A stretch of DNA of 44,047 nt from an uncultured Pseudoflavonifractor sp. (lineage in GTDB: Bacteria > Bacillota > Clostridia > Oscillospirales > Oscillospiraceae). The notes under the pieces are model-generated. The model saw only the letters and a list, made by a program, of their open reading frames with translations. It had not been told where the DNA came from and did no database searches. Position 1 is the first letter of the stretch; each line of letters opens with the position of its first letter. Positions 24,301 through 32,540 of this stretch are shown here, piece after piece. The translations under genes were made by a program, and so were the position numbers. Location: positions 1 to 44,047 of the forward strand of contig NZ_CALXGI010000018.1 in assembly GCF_944387805.1 (NCBI RefSeq), given 5' to 3'.

Positions 24301-25347
24301 GGCTTTGGCGTACGCAACTCCCTGTACGACGTGTTTGACAAGCAGTACGACGAGATTACCCCGTACAGCGCCCAGGTCAGCCTGATGGACAATATCACCG
24401 GCGACGAGCTGACCGAAATCTCCGCCGTGCTGGACGGCAGCGATCTGGTGTCCGAGTGGATGCCTGTATCCAACCAGCCCATCACCGCCGAGAGCGGCAG
24501 CCGCAGCCTGGACAGCAACGTATACCTGTTCACCGTGTCCGACCAGGATCGGTTCAATGACTTCATCCACCTGCGCCACCGGCTGGACAACGACCCGGTG
24601 ACCCTGCCGGAGGAGGGGGCGGTCATTACGGAAAAGCTGGCCTCCCTGCTGGACGTAAAGGTGGGCGACACCATCACCCTGGTGGACGGGGACAACCGCC
24701 GGGCGGAGGTCATCATCACCGACCTGACGGAAAACTATGTGTTTCACTACGTTTACATCACTGAGGCGTGCTACGAATCCCTCTTCGGCCAGGCCTCTGA
24801 AATCAACAGCCTGATGGTCACCTACACCGAGGACACGGAGGAAAGCTCCGACGCCGTGGCCGAGCAGCTCATTCCCCTGTCCGGCGTGTCGTCGGTCAGC
24901 CGCATTGAGAGCACCAAAAACACCTTTATCAAGGGCATGAAGGGCGTGGACTACGCGGTGGTGGTCATCACCGTGTCCGCCGCCGCCCTGGCCTTTGTGG
25001 TCCTCTTCAACCTGACCAACATCAACATTACCGAGCGCATGCGGGAGCTGGCCACCCTGAAGGTGCTGGGCTTCTACACCAACGAGCTCAACGCCTACAT
25101 CTACCGGGAGAACATCTTCCTCACCATCTTCGGCATCCTGCTGGGCCTGGTGCTGGGCAAGTTCCTCCACCAGTGGCTTATCATTACGGTGGAGATTGAC
25201 ATGGTTATGTTCGGCCGGGACGCAGGGGTTATGAGCTATGTGTATGCCGCCGCCCTCACCGCAGTGTTCTCCCTTCTGGTCAACATCATCTCCCGGAAAA
25301 AGCTGAAGAAAATCGACATGGTGGAGTCCCTCAAGACGGTGGACTAA
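21322..25347 (+). CDS. Giant FtsX-type ABC permease with long extracytoplasmic heptad-repeat coil
   Basis: 1341 aa. TM1 is at ~20-38, followed by a MacB-like periplasmic core (~40-240). Residues ~260-790 are a hydrophilic, Asp/Glu/Gly-rich coil in seven-residue steps, for example GEKEYAD-GVQKMAD-GKAAYWD, broken near ~480-570 by a globular-looking insert. Two FtsX membrane blocks follow (three TMs at ~810-940, one at ~980, and three at ~1210-1330). AAAGGAGG precedes the ATG. The coil probably spans the thick cell wall. The cargo is unknown. The repetitive coding region is prone to length change. Confidence 0.88.
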   Translation: MRPKHNRLITDALREIGKTRSRFLSLLLLSALAVAFLSGLRTTAPVMEHTADGYYDHHNLMDLHVLSTLGLTDDDIAYLSSLEDISAAEGCYTADGILHLESNDLVVKLVSLSEQGINTPELVEGRMPGADDECLVEPLLLEQSGLSIGDKLSFDTGTGDYENALAVEEFTIVGTANSPLYLSTDRGTSSLGTGRVNGFVLLPKGAFDMETYTDAYLTVSWAKDLYCYDDAYGDRMDALLDALEPLGDERADLRYDEVIDEANKELDDAQKEFDDAEAQASQELADARQELDDGWEEYYDGLAEYEDGLATYEQESADAWQQIADGEAELPDALKELEDGEKEYADGVQKMADGKAAYWDGVKEWQDGKAEYDQGYQDLLDGEAVYSENYKTLSDAQQEYDEGWQAYQDGLAALEDGGGQLMAAEAELAGALAQLQDGGAQLSAGQAQLEAGRAALSKAKEDLNAQLGTLAQVLPIFSPGTALTSAEAILDPATPWTAADGQAIVTLLNMAGGSGALTGQFQDMVDQGLMTQEQADGLIAQLTAALAAAAGGVDGEGNPVEPNPEPLKAFFSQSIPGLFAAGEAEIAAGEAQLADASAQLSAGWTQYNEGKKAVDEARAEFEAGVKQSQEAEQTLFESRVQLEDGWKQLADGRRELDDGWKEAAEGQKELSDGWAELEDAKQEILDGEQELVDARAELDDGWQQYYDGAAELAEAKAALPGELADAEQELKDAKKELDDGYQELLDGEQEYADGKAEADEKLSEARQELNDARREVAEIEDCKWYILGRNTNVGYVSYQQDAERMGNLASVFPLIFFLVAALVCLTTMTRMVEDQRVEIGGLKALGYSRSAIAMKYVGYGFLSSFFGGLLGLALGVTLIPTIIFNAWKVLYTVGDMELFLLPDVAVLSVGAAVLCVTGTALATCFAALTAVPAQLMRPRSPKPGRRVLLERIRPVWRRMSFTWKVTMRNLFRYKKRFWMTVIGIGGCTALIITGFGVRNSLYDVFDKQYDEITPYSAQVSLMDNITGDELTEISAVLDGSDLVSEWMPVSNQPITAESGSRSLDSNVYLFTVSDQDRFNDFIHLRHRLDNDPVTLPEEGAVITEKLASLLDVKVGDTITLVDGDNRRAEVIITDLTENYVFHYVYITEACYESLFGQASEINSLMVTYTEDTEESSDAVAEQLIPLSGVSSVSRIESTKNTFIKGMKGVDYAVVVITVSAAALAFVVLFNLTNINITERMRELATLKVLGFYTNELNAYIYRENIFLTIFGILLGLVLGKFLHQWLIITVEIDMVMFGRDAGVMSYVYAAALTAVFSLLVNIISRKKLKKIDMVESLKTVD

Positions 25348-25354
25348 AAGCCGG

Positions 25355-25780
25355 TGGGGAAACGGCCTCCGACGGGGTACTTTTCACCGGCGAAAAGTAC
25401 CCAAAAGCCGCCGGAAAAAGGGGCCCCCGCCAAAGCCCAGCAAAGCGGGTTTGGTGGGGAGAGGAGCCGCAGCGAAATGAATGAGCTTTCCCGCTCTGCG
25501 GGGAAGCGAACGATATGAAGCTTGCGGCGACGACGTGCGGAGGGGCCCTTTCAGGGCCAAACGCGCCCGTTTCCCCCTGGTACCCCCTTTCAGGGACGCG
25601 TCCTGCGGCGGTGCTATTCATCGGCCACCGTATTTGAAAGCAGTTGCTTGCCGGTTCGGTGCCTTGCGTGCCGCTTCCCTCCTGCCCGTGCAGAGTTACC
25701 CACCTAAACTTGTAAGTAGTTTCAATTCAATTACTTTTCTCAATGCCGCACAGAATCTCTGCGCCTTATTTAATCTGTGC
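25355..25780 (+). repeat. Mosaic intergenic repeat, copy C (modules reordered)
   Basis: The order differs from copies A and D: HP2 comes first (25375-25402), then AAAAGCCGCCGG, HP1 (25425-25459, sequence unlike A or D but still a CCCC...GGGG stem with GAGAGGA after it), the ACGATATGAAGCTTGCGGCGACG block, HP3 (25544-25558, loop TTC), and the tail to CACAGAATCTCTGCG. It starts a few bases after the permease stop, in sense orientation. Confidence 0.85.
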
Positions 25781-25800
25781 CTGAGCGAGCCTTTCGCTCA

Positions 25801-25857
25801 GAAAAAACAAACCCCCAGCTCTGGGGCACGGCTTGCCGTGCTCCGGGGCTGGGGGTT
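25801..25857 (-). terminator. Terminator of the CoA-transferase operon
   Basis: On the minus strand an outer 10-bp stem (25857-25848 with 25819-25810) encloses GCACGG-CAAG-CCGTGC, then T-rich TTTGTTTTTTC. Confidence 0.85.
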
Positions 25858-25887
25858 ATCCACATATTATGCCGCTTTTGTGGAAGC

Positions 25888-27237
25888 TCAGCGGCGGTTG
25901 GACCGCCGCCAGATGTGCATCTTCTCCGCCGCGGCGATGAGCTCCTCCCGGAAGTCCGGGTGGGCAATGGAGATAATCCCCTCGGCCCGCTGCCAGGCCG
26001 ACAGGCCCTTCAGGTTCACCATGCCGTACTCGGTGACCAGGTAGTGAATATTGGTGCGGGTGGTGGTGACCACGCTGCCCGGGGCGATGGTGGGCACCAG
26101 GCGGCTGTGGGCCCTGCCCTGCCGGTCCGTATAGACTGACGAGCAGCAGATGAAGCTCTTGCCCCCTTTGGACCGGTAAGCCCCCAGGACAAAGTCCTGC
26201 TGCCCGCCGGAGCCGCTGATGTGCCGGGTGCCCATGGTCTCGGCGGACACCTGGCCGAACAGGTCCACCTCCATGGTGTTGTTGATGGAGATCATGTTGC
26301 CGTGGGCGGAGATGACGTCGATGTCGTTGACGTAGTCCACCGGGGCCACCATAAAGGTGGGGTTGCGGTCGATAAAATCGTACAGCCGCCGGGTGCCGGC
26401 GGCAAAGGTGAACACCGCGCTGCCCCGGTCCAGGTTCTTGTTCCGGCCGGTGAGCTTGCCCGCCTCGGCCAGGTCCACCACGCAGTCGGTGAGCATCTCG
26501 GTGTGGACGCCCAGATCCTTCAAATCGGACTGGGCCAGCAGAGCCCCCACTGCGTTGGGCATGCCGCCGATGCCCAGCTGGAGGCATGCCCCGTCGGGGA
26601 TGAGGGAGACAATCTGCCGGGCCACCGCCTGGTCCTCCCGGGTGGGCTGGGTGGTGGGGAGCTGGTCCAGCTCGTGGCCCTCCCCCTCCACCACCATGTC
26701 CACCCGGGAGATGTGGATGGCGGTGCCCAGGCCGCCGAAGGCCACCGGCATCCTGGGGTTGACCTCCACAATGATGGTGCGGGCCCGCTCCAGCATGGCG
26801 GCCAGATAGGTGGTGTTCAGGCTGAAGCTGAAAAAGCCGTGGTTGTCCATGGGGGAGACCTGGATCATGGCCACGTCCACCCGCTCCACGTTCTCCCGGT
26901 AATACCGGGCCATCTCGGAGAAGCGGATGGGGGCGTAGTAGCAGATCCCCTGCTCCATCAGCCGCCGCTCAATGGCCGAGCAGTGCCAGGAGTTCCAGGT
27001 GATGCGCTCCGCCGCGTCGGGCAGGGCGGTCACCGCCGGCTGCCGCAGGGCCAGGCCGCCCCGGAAATTCAGGCCGGTCAGCTCCGGCTCCTCCGCCAGA
27101 CGCTCCGCCAGGGCCCGGTCCAGGTCCCGGGGCATCTGTCCGCAGAAGCCGTAGTCAATCCAGTCCCCGGACCGGATGCAGTCCACCGCCTCCCGGGCGG
27201 TACGCCGCTTTTTCAAATACAGTTCGACATCATTCAT
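25888..27237 (-). CDS. but: Butyryl-CoA:acetate CoA-transferase family
   Basis: 449 aa. It is strikingly like the Roseburia/Faecalibacterium But enzymes as I remember them: [14 protein letters not shown] (~80), [16 protein letters not shown] (~100), [20 protein letters not shown] (~220), the catalytic Glu in GQVSAETMG (~316), [11 protein letters not shown] and the C-terminal [11 protein letters not shown]. But transfers CoA from butyryl-CoA to acetate, the last step of butyrate formation. 4-hydroxybutyrate CoA-transferase is the main alternative. AAGGA lies upstream of the ATG at 27237. It is last in a four-gene minus-strand run and ends at the terminator at 25801. Confidence 0.85.
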   Translation of the reverse strand: MNDVELYLKKRRTAREAVDCIRSGDWIDYGFCGQMPRDLDRALAERLAEEPELTGLNFRGGLALRQPAVTALPDAAERITWNSWHCSAIERRLMEQGICYYAPIRFSEMARYYRENVERVDVAMIQVSPMDNHGFFSFSLNTTYLAAMLERARTIIVEVNPRMPVAFGGLGTAIHISRVDMVVEGEGHELDQLPTTQPTREDQAVARQIVSLIPDGACLQLGIGGMPNAVGALLAQSDLKDLGVHTEMLTDCVVDLAEAGKLTGRNKNLDRGSAVFTFAAGTRRLYDFIDRNPTFMVAPVDYVNDIDVISAHGNMISINNTMEVDLFGQVSAETMGTRHISGSGGQQDFVLGAYRSKGGKSFICCSSVYTDRQGRAHSRLVPTIAPGSVVTTTRTNIHYLVTEYGMVNLKGLSAWQRAEGIISIAHPDFREELIAAAEKMHIWRRSNRR

Positions 27238-27283
27238 GCAGTTTATTCCTTATCGTAATCAGAATTTCAGGGATTTGCCGCCC

Positions 27284-28168
27284 TCACGCCCGGAGGAAGC
27301 CCTTGCCGAAAATTTCGCTGGAATTGGCCACCAGCAGGAAGGCGGAGGGGTCGTGCTCTTTCAGGTAGCGGCGGAGCACCACCGCCTGGCCCCGGGACAG
27401 AACGGTGAGCACCACGTAGTGGGTCTGGTGGGTGTAGGCCCCCTGGCCCTCCCACACGGTGGCGCCCCGGCCCAGGGTCTTGGTGACGTACTCGCACACC
27501 AGCTCAGGGTTGGAGGTGATGATGGTAAAGCTCTTGCGCCGGTTGAGGGATTCGATAACGCTGTCCACCAGCACCGACTTGAGCACCAGACCCAGCAGGG
27601 AGAACAGGCCGGTCTCAATGTCAAAGATAAACAGGGCCGCGCCGGCGATGATGATATCCGACATGAGCAGGGCCCGGCCCACGTCCATGCCGGTGTATTT
27701 TTTCAGAATCATGGCGGCAATATCGGTGCCGCCGGTGGAGGAGTTCAGGTTAAACAGGATGCCCGAGCCCAGGGCGGGCAGAATGATGGCAAAGAAGGCC
27801 TCCAGCATCTTGTTGGTGGTCAGGGTGCCCGACAGGGGCACCACCGCCTCAAAGAGCTGGATGAGCCCGGCGTAGAGCAGGGAGCAGTACACAGTCCTCA
27901 GGCCAAAGCCCTTGTTGAGAAAAATAAAGCCCAGCACCAGGAACAGGGTGTTGATGATGGTATTGAAGGTGGAGGGGGTGAGCCAGGTGGACTGAAACAG
28001 CCCCCCCAGCAGCACCGACAGGCCGGACACGCCGCCCATGGAGAAGTTGTTGGGGAACTTGAAAAAGTACACGCCCACGGATACCAGGGAGGTGCCCAGG
28101 GTCATCATGATAAATTCTCTGGCCATTCTGGCCCCTTTGCCCTCTTCCCGGGCAGTATTGTGATTCAT
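27284..28168 (-). CDS. YitT-family membrane protein (YitT + DUF2179)
   Basis: 294 aa. The ATG at 28168 has AGGAGTGAACAAA upstream; a longer in-frame reading lacks a site. Five or six TMs fill ~20-200, with NNFSMGGVSGLSVLLGG (~45) and NLNSSTGGTDIAAMILKK (~140), both hallmarks. The soluble C-terminal DUF2179 domain includes TIITSNPELV and YVVLTVLSRGQ. The function is unknown; family members have been suggested to transport small metabolites. It lies 46 bp before the CoA-transferase. Confidence 0.88.
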   Translation of the reverse strand: MNHNTAREEGKGARMAREFIMMTLGTSLVSVGVYFFKFPNNFSMGGVSGLSVLLGGLFQSTWLTPSTFNTIINTLFLVLGFIFLNKGFGLRTVYCSLLYAGLIQLFEAVVPLSGTLTTNKMLEAFFAIILPALGSGILFNLNSSTGGTDIAAMILKKYTGMDVGRALLMSDIIIAGAALFIFDIETGLFSLLGLVLKSVLVDSVIESLNRRKSFTIITSNPELVCEYVTKTLGRGATVWEGQGAYTHQTHYVVLTVLSRGQAVVLRRYLKEHDPSAFLLVANSSEIFGKGFLRA

Positions 28169-28244
28169 TTTGTTCACTCCTGTTGTTTTCGAGGCGGAAC
28201 CGGCCAAGCGGCCCGTCTTCTCAAACGCCGCCTGCATTTCTTCC

Positions 28245-28697
28245 TTATTTCTTCCCATACCGGGCAAGCTCTATTTCGCTGAGCTGCGCACTGAGCCGCC
28301 TTCGGTTTCCCGTCTCCTGAAAGCCCTTCCGGGTGTAGAGCCGGTATGCGCCCTGGTTGATGTTCAGCAGCCAGAGGGTGGGCGTGCCCTCGCAATGGCG
28401 GACGGCATATTCCAGCAGCGCCGTGCCGTATCCCCTGTTCTGCTCCCGGGGCAGGACGTACAGATTTTCAATCAGGCTGTCCTTCACCGACACAATCCCC
28501 ACCGGGCGGGGGGCCAGCAGCATCCAGACCTGCTTTCCGGCGGCCAGCTCCCGGCGCAGATACTCCGCCTGGGCCTCCGGGGTGTGCCGCCGCACAAATT
28601 CCGCCGGGCAGAACTCCCGGTGGGATTCCTTCCAGCTCTCGGCGTGGATATACCCCGCCTGAGCGATGTTTGTCTCGTCTACCTCTGCAAACTCCAT
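28245..28697 (-). CDS. GNAT-family N-acetyltransferase
   Basis: 150 aa. The ATG at 28697 has GGGGAG upstream and starts 4 nt after the stop of the SLH-GH18 gene, so it is coupled. The acetyl-CoA binding motif is at ~88-98 (LPREQNRGYGTALL), and the C-terminal LNINQGAYRLYTRKGF is typical of the fold. The substrate cannot be inferred. Confidence 0.85.
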   Translation of the reverse strand: MEFAEVDETNIAQAGYIHAESWKESHREFCPAEFVRRHTPEAQAEYLRRELAAGKQVWMLLAPRPVGIVSVKDSLIENLYVLPREQNRGYGTALLEYAVRHCEGTPTLWLLNINQGAYRLYTRKGFQETGNRRRLSAQLSEIELARYGKK

Positions 28698-28701
28698 GGG
28701 C

Positions 28702-30339
28702 CTACTCCCCCGCCCGGGCGGCCTGGACGGCTCCCCACACATCGTAGCTCTGGACGCCGGCGTAGTCCGGGATAATGCCCAGCCGCCAGATGGACAGGCC
28801 GTCCACGCCGAACATGTGGGCCAGGTTCACCTTGGCCAGAATGCTCTGGGCGTCCTCATACCACACCTTGTAGTGCTCCCCGTCCACCGAATAGGTGAGA
28901 TAGGGGGTGGCCGCGGCGGCGTCCCAGGTGCGGACGGCGTCGGACTGCCCCATGCGGGCGGCCAGGGTGTCGGGGGCGGGGGTGTAGATGTCGGTGGAGG
29001 CCAGCAGGCCGTTGCCGTCCACCTTCAGGCCCACGCTGGTGATGGACACAGCCAGCACAATCTTACTCTTGTCCGCCACGCCGGTGTCCGGGTCGGTGAT
29101 GGACACCAGGGCCTCATATACCTTGTTCAGGGGGGCGGGGGCGTTGCGGGTCTGGCTGGTGCCCACCCAGCCCTGGGGCAGGTTGGTGTCCTGGTAGTCG
29201 TGGGCCATGAGAATCACTTTGCCGCAGGTCTCGCCCAGGGCCTTGTAGTCGTAGCCGCCGTACCACTCGTCGGGCTGGACGCACACCCACAGGTTCTTCC
29301 CCTCCGGAAGTGCGGCCCGGAGGGCGGTCATGAACTGGGTAAAGGAGGTGCGCAGCGAGGCGCCCAGGCCCTCAAAGTCGATGGTCAGGCCGTTGTAGTC
29401 CCCGGCGGCCTTCACCAGCTGCTCCACCACGCTTTGGCGGTTGCCGGCGCTGAGAATGGCGGTCAGGTCGCTGCCGGCGGCGTAGACGCTCAGGTTATAG
29501 TCCACCCCGGCCTTACTCAGCGCGCCGGTGGCCAGCTCGGACCCCTGGGGCACCGCCCACTCGTTGCCGCCGGAGGAGGTCTGATTCAGCCAGGGCCTGC
29601 CGCTCTCGTCCAGGGTCATGCGGGCCCATCCCAGGCTCACCGCGTCCATCTCCCCGGCCTTGTCAATCTGGCTGTAAGAGCTCATGGCGTAGAAGCCGTG
29701 GAGGAAGTCGATGCCGGCGTGGTACTTCTCGTATACCCGCACCAGCATGGCCGCAGCCTCCTGGCGGGTGGAGGAGTGGCCGGGCAGGAAGCGCAGGCTG
29801 CCGTCGGCCTGGGGCACGCCGTTGATAATGCCGAAGGCATAGGCCAGGGAGATATACCCCTTGTTCTCCGTCACATCGGAGAAGGGCAGCTCCGCCGAGG
29901 CCTGGGCCAGGGCCAGGTTCTCATACCCCAGGGCCCGCACCAGCATGACGGCCATATCCTGGCGGCTGATGTCGTCGCCGGGCCGGAAGTAGAGCCCCGA
30001 GTCAATGGCCCCGTTGGCCAGGGCGGTCTCTACGGCGGCGTAGTACCACTCTCCCGGGGCGCAGTCGGAGAAGGAGGGCTTGTCCGGGCTTACCATCTCC
30101 CAGCCGAACATACGGCACAGCACCATCACAAAGGAGGCCCGGTTCATGTACTCCCCATAGCCGAAGGTGCCGTCCCCCTTGCCCTTAATCAGGCCGTAGT
30201 CCGTGGCCTTCCGGATGACCTCTTCAGCCCAGTCCCCCTGTGGCACGTCAGAATAGCCCCCGGCGGCGGCGGCTGGGACAGCCAGCAGGGACAGCAGCAG
30301 GCACACCGCCAGCAGGGCGGCAGAAACGCGATGCTTCAT
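28702..30339 (-). CDS. Secreted SLH-domain protein with GH18-like glycosidase domain
   Basis: 545 aa. Signal peptide 1-26 (LLAVCLLLSLLAVPAAAA). Three SLH repeats lie at ~28-205 (YSDVPQGDWAEEVIRKATDYG, FSDCAPGEWYYAAVETALANG, FSDVTENKGYISLAYAFGIIN). The C-terminal ~340 residues resemble the YaaH/GH18 barrel: YNGLTIDFEGLG (~318) contains the catalytic DxE-like end, HDYQDT follows, and VDGLSIWRLG closes the barrel. It probably cleaves peptidoglycan or a chitin-like glycan at the cell surface. It is the first gene of the minus-strand run ending in the CoA-transferase. Confidence 0.85.
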   Translation of the reverse strand: MKHRVSAALLAVCLLLSLLAVPAAAAGGYSDVPQGDWAEEVIRKATDYGLIKGKGDGTFGYGEYMNRASFVMVLCRMFGWEMVSPDKPSFSDCAPGEWYYAAVETALANGAIDSGLYFRPGDDISRQDMAVMLVRALGYENLALAQASAELPFSDVTENKGYISLAYAFGIINGVPQADGSLRFLPGHSSTRQEAAAMLVRVYEKYHAGIDFLHGFYAMSSYSQIDKAGEMDAVSLGWARMTLDESGRPWLNQTSSGGNEWAVPQGSELATGALSKAGVDYNLSVYAAGSDLTAILSAGNRQSVVEQLVKAAGDYNGLTIDFEGLGASLRTSFTQFMTALRAALPEGKNLWVCVQPDEWYGGYDYKALGETCGKVILMAHDYQDTNLPQGWVGTSQTRNAPAPLNKVYEALVSITDPDTGVADKSKIVLAVSITSVGLKVDGNGLLASTDIYTPAPDTLAARMGQSDAVRTWDAAAATPYLTYSVDGEHYKVWYEDAQSILAKVNLAHMFGVDGLSIWRLGIIPDYAGVQSYDVWGAVQAARAGE

Positions 30340-30579
30340 AGTCGAAATACCTCCCTCTCAGGTGGATTCTCTCACCGGCCGCTCCAAACCGGGCGGCCTG
30401 CGTTCGTCACCATCATAGCATAATCACGGGCAGGAGAAAAGAGCAAATACCTGATCCCGCTTCTTCTCCGGCAGAAAATGGAAAATATTTCCCGTTCGAC
30501 CCGCTGCGCCTTGTTTCTCCTTCTGTTGTGGTAAAATATGGATAACAGTATCACCCATTCTACAAAGGAGGTTCCGCCC

Positions 30580-31386
30580 ATGGCGCTGCTGCGCAGAAAA
30601 GGACTGTATGAGACCAACCGTGTGTGCTTTCTCCCGGAGAGCCTGATTGCGCCCAATCCGGACCAGCCCAGGAAATATTTCTCCCAGGAGGGGCTGGAGG
30701 AGCTGGCCGAGAGCATCCGGGAGCACGGGGTGCTTCAGCCCCTGTCGGTACGCAGGACCGCCGGGGGCTATGAGCTGGTATCCGGGGAGCGGCGGCTGCG
30801 GGCCTCCCGGATGGCGGGACTGAAGGAGGTGCCCTGCATCATCCTGCGGGTGGACCAGGAGAACTCCTCCCTGCTGGCCCTGGTGGAAAACCTCCAGCGC
30901 CGGGACCTGGACTTTGTGGAGGAGGCCGCCGCCCTGTCCCGGCTTATCTGCACCTACAACCTGTCCCAGGAGGAGGCCGCCCGGCGGATTGGCAAGTCCC
31001 AGTCGGCGGTTGCCAACAAGCTGCGGCTGCTGCGGCTTCCCCCCCAGGTGCTCAAGCTGCTGCTGGAGGCCGGATGCACCGAGCGCCACGCCCGGGCCCT
31101 GCTCAAGCTGGAGAACCCGGAGCTCCAGCTGCAGGCCGCCCAGTATGTGGCCCGGGAGCATCTCACCGTGGCCAAGACCGAGGCCTATGTGGAGTCCCTG
31201 CTCTCCCCTGCCCCGCCCAAGCGGCGGAGACCTACCTATTTAATTAAAGATGTGCGGTTTTTTCTCAATACGGTGACCAAGGGTCTGACCATGATGAAAA
31301 CCGCCGGGGTAGACGCGGACTGCCAGCGGCAGGAGACTGAGGACTCCATTCTGCTCACCATCCGCATTCCCAAGCGGACGGCGTGA
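30580..31386 (+). CDS. noc: ParB/Noc-family DNA-binding protein
   Basis: 268 aa. The ATG at 30580 has AAAGGAGG upstream; the earlier in-frame ATG at 30538 lacks one. ParB core: DQPRKYFSQEGLEELAESI (~28), the CTP-binding GERRLRASRMAG (~69) and ENLQRRDLDFVEEA (~100), and HTH LSQEEAARRIGKSQSAVANK (~128). The C-terminal dimer domain is short. It is one of two ParB-like proteins here. Position upstream of parA-parB and near rsmG is that of Noc, which couples nucleoid occlusion to division. I cannot exclude a second true ParB. Confidence 0.83.
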   Translation: MALLRRKGLYETNRVCFLPESLIAPNPDQPRKYFSQEGLEELAESIREHGVLQPLSVRRTAGGYELVSGERRLRASRMAGLKEVPCIILRVDQENSSLLALVENLQRRDLDFVEEAAALSRLICTYNLSQEEAARRIGKSQSAVANKLRLLRLPPQVLKLLLEAGCTERHARALLKLENPELQLQAAQYVAREHLTVAKTEAYVESLLSPAPPKRRRPTYLIKDVRFFLNTVTKGLTMMKTAGVDADCQRQETEDSILLTIRIPKRTA

Positions 31387-31390
31387 CCTG

Positions 31391-31406
31391 TGTTTCACGT
31401 GAAACA
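31391..31406. promoter_or_regulatory. parS site 1
   Basis: Perfect 16-bp TGTTTCACGTGAAACA, five bases after the noc-like stop codon. Confidence 0.95.
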
Positions 31407-31515
31407 CAGAGAGTTTTCCACTTGTCCCCACACTCTTCCACCGCACTCCCCTTTTGAAACGGCCCAAAGTCACCTTCTCCACTCTCCCCCACTTCCTTCC
31501 AGCGCTCCTGTGCCC

Positions 31516-31552
31516 GCCCGGCGTGTTTCACGTGAAACACGCCGGGCTTTTT
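31516..31552 (+). terminator. Terminator-like palindrome containing parS site 2
   Basis: The perfect 32-bp palindrome 31516-31547 has the parS core at its centre (31524-31539), flanked by GC arms GCCCGGCG/CGCCGGGC and followed by TTTTT. It may be both partition site and terminator of the noc-like gene. Confidence 0.75.
31524..31539. promoter_or_regulatory. parS site 2
   Basis: Perfect TGTTTCACGTGAAACA inside the terminator-like palindrome. Confidence 0.95.
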
Positions 31553-31575
31553 CTGCTTCAGGCCCCAATTCTGCA

Positions 31576-31591
31576 TGTTTCACGTGAAACA
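31576..31591. promoter_or_regulatory. parS site 3
   Basis: Perfect TGTTTCACGTGAAACA; the palindrome extends to CA...TG at 31574-31593. It lies about 14 bp upstream of the parA -35. Confidence 0.95.
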
Positions 31592-31604
31592 TGGGCAAAA
31601 TCAG

Positions 31605-31633
31605 TTGAAATAAGCGGACATCAATATTATAAT
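31605..31633 (+). promoter_or_regulatory. parA promoter with inverted repeat
   Basis: TTGAAA (31605-31610) and TATAAT (31628-31633) are 17 bp apart. AGCGGACAT (31613-31621) and ATGTCTGCT (31635-31643), with one internal mismatch, embrace the -10, a possible operator. Confidence 0.7.
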
Positions 31634-31745
31634 AATGTCTGCTGAACAAACCGCCCTGCCGCATGTCTGAACGCAGACCACTGCCCGCTCCGGCCCGGAG
31701 GGTGCTTTTCAGCCCCACAAACGCTGTGAAAAGGCAGGTGCCCCT

Positions 31746-32507
31746 ATGGCTAAAACCATTGCAATCGTCAATCAAAAGGGCGGCGTGGGCAAGACCACCA
31801 CATGTGTCAATCTGGCCGCCGCCTTAAAAGAGGAGGGCGCCCGGGTACTGGTGTGCGATTTTGACCCCCAGGCCAACGCCACCTCCGGTTTCGGCGTGGA
31901 CAAGACCACCGCCTCCCCCAATATCTACGACGTGCTCATCAACGGCGCGGACGTGAAGCGGGCCGTGGTAGAGACCCCCTACGGCGACGTTATCCCCGCC
32001 AATAAAGCCCTGGCCGGCGCCACCGTGGAGATGATCGCCATTGACAAGCGGGAGTATCTTCTGAAAAACGCCCTGGACCAGCTGTCCGACCGATATGACT
32101 ATATTCTCATCGACTGTCCCCCCTCCCTGGAGCTGCTCACCCTGGACTCCCTCTGCGCCGCCGACACGGTGCTGGTGCCCGTCCAGTGCGAGTACTACGC
32201 CCTGGAGGGCCTCAGCGACCTGCTGTCCACCATCCGCATTGTAAAGCGCTCCCTCAATCCGGCCATTGAGCTGGAGGGAGTAGTGCTCACCATGTACGAC
32301 GGGCGGACCAACCTGTCCATGCAGGTGGCGGAGGAAGTTAAGCGCCACTTCCCCGGCCAGGTGTACGCCACTGTCATTCCCCGGAATGTGCGGCTGGCCG
32401 AGGCCCCCAGCTACGGCAAGCCCGTCACCGCCTATGACAGCCTGTCCCGGGGCGCCGAAGCCTATCAGGAGCTGGCCCGGGAGGTTATGGAGAAGAACAA
32501 AAAGTAA
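31746..32507 (+). CDS. parA: Chromosome partitioning ATPase ParA/Soj
   Basis: 253 aa, normal length. Deviant Walker A QKGGVGKTT (~11-19), DFDPQANATSG (~38), and DYILIDCPPSLELLT (~117) as Walker B, plus RTNLSMQVAEEV. An AGGTG site precedes the ATG. ParA works with ParB bound at the parS sites on either side to separate origins; in relatives it also influences DnaA. parB starts about 30 nt downstream. Confidence 0.95.
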   Translation: MAKTIAIVNQKGGVGKTTTCVNLAAALKEEGARVLVCDFDPQANATSGFGVDKTTASPNIYDVLINGADVKRAVVETPYGDVIPANKALAGATVEMIAIDKREYLLKNALDQLSDRYDYILIDCPPSLELLTLDSLCAADTVLVPVQCEYYALEGLSDLLSTIRIVKRSLNPAIELEGVVLTMYDGRTNLSMQVAEEVKRHFPGQVYATVIPRNVRLAEAPSYGKPVTAYDSLSRGAEAYQELAREVMEKNKK

Positions 32508-32540
32508 ATCTGCTGCGCCTCAAAGAAAGGAATGATAGAT

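Noticed and set aside
21652..25170. 1172-codon open frame on the minus strand
   Set aside because: It mirrors the plus-strand permease. Low-complexity Val/Leu/Gly/Gln content is the expected complement of GC-rich repetitive coding sequence, and no ribosome site or domain is seen.
25856..25864. Perfect DnaA-box-like TTATCCACA
   Set aside because: A single copy next to a terminator, with no second box or AT-rich unwinding region, so it does not support an origin here.
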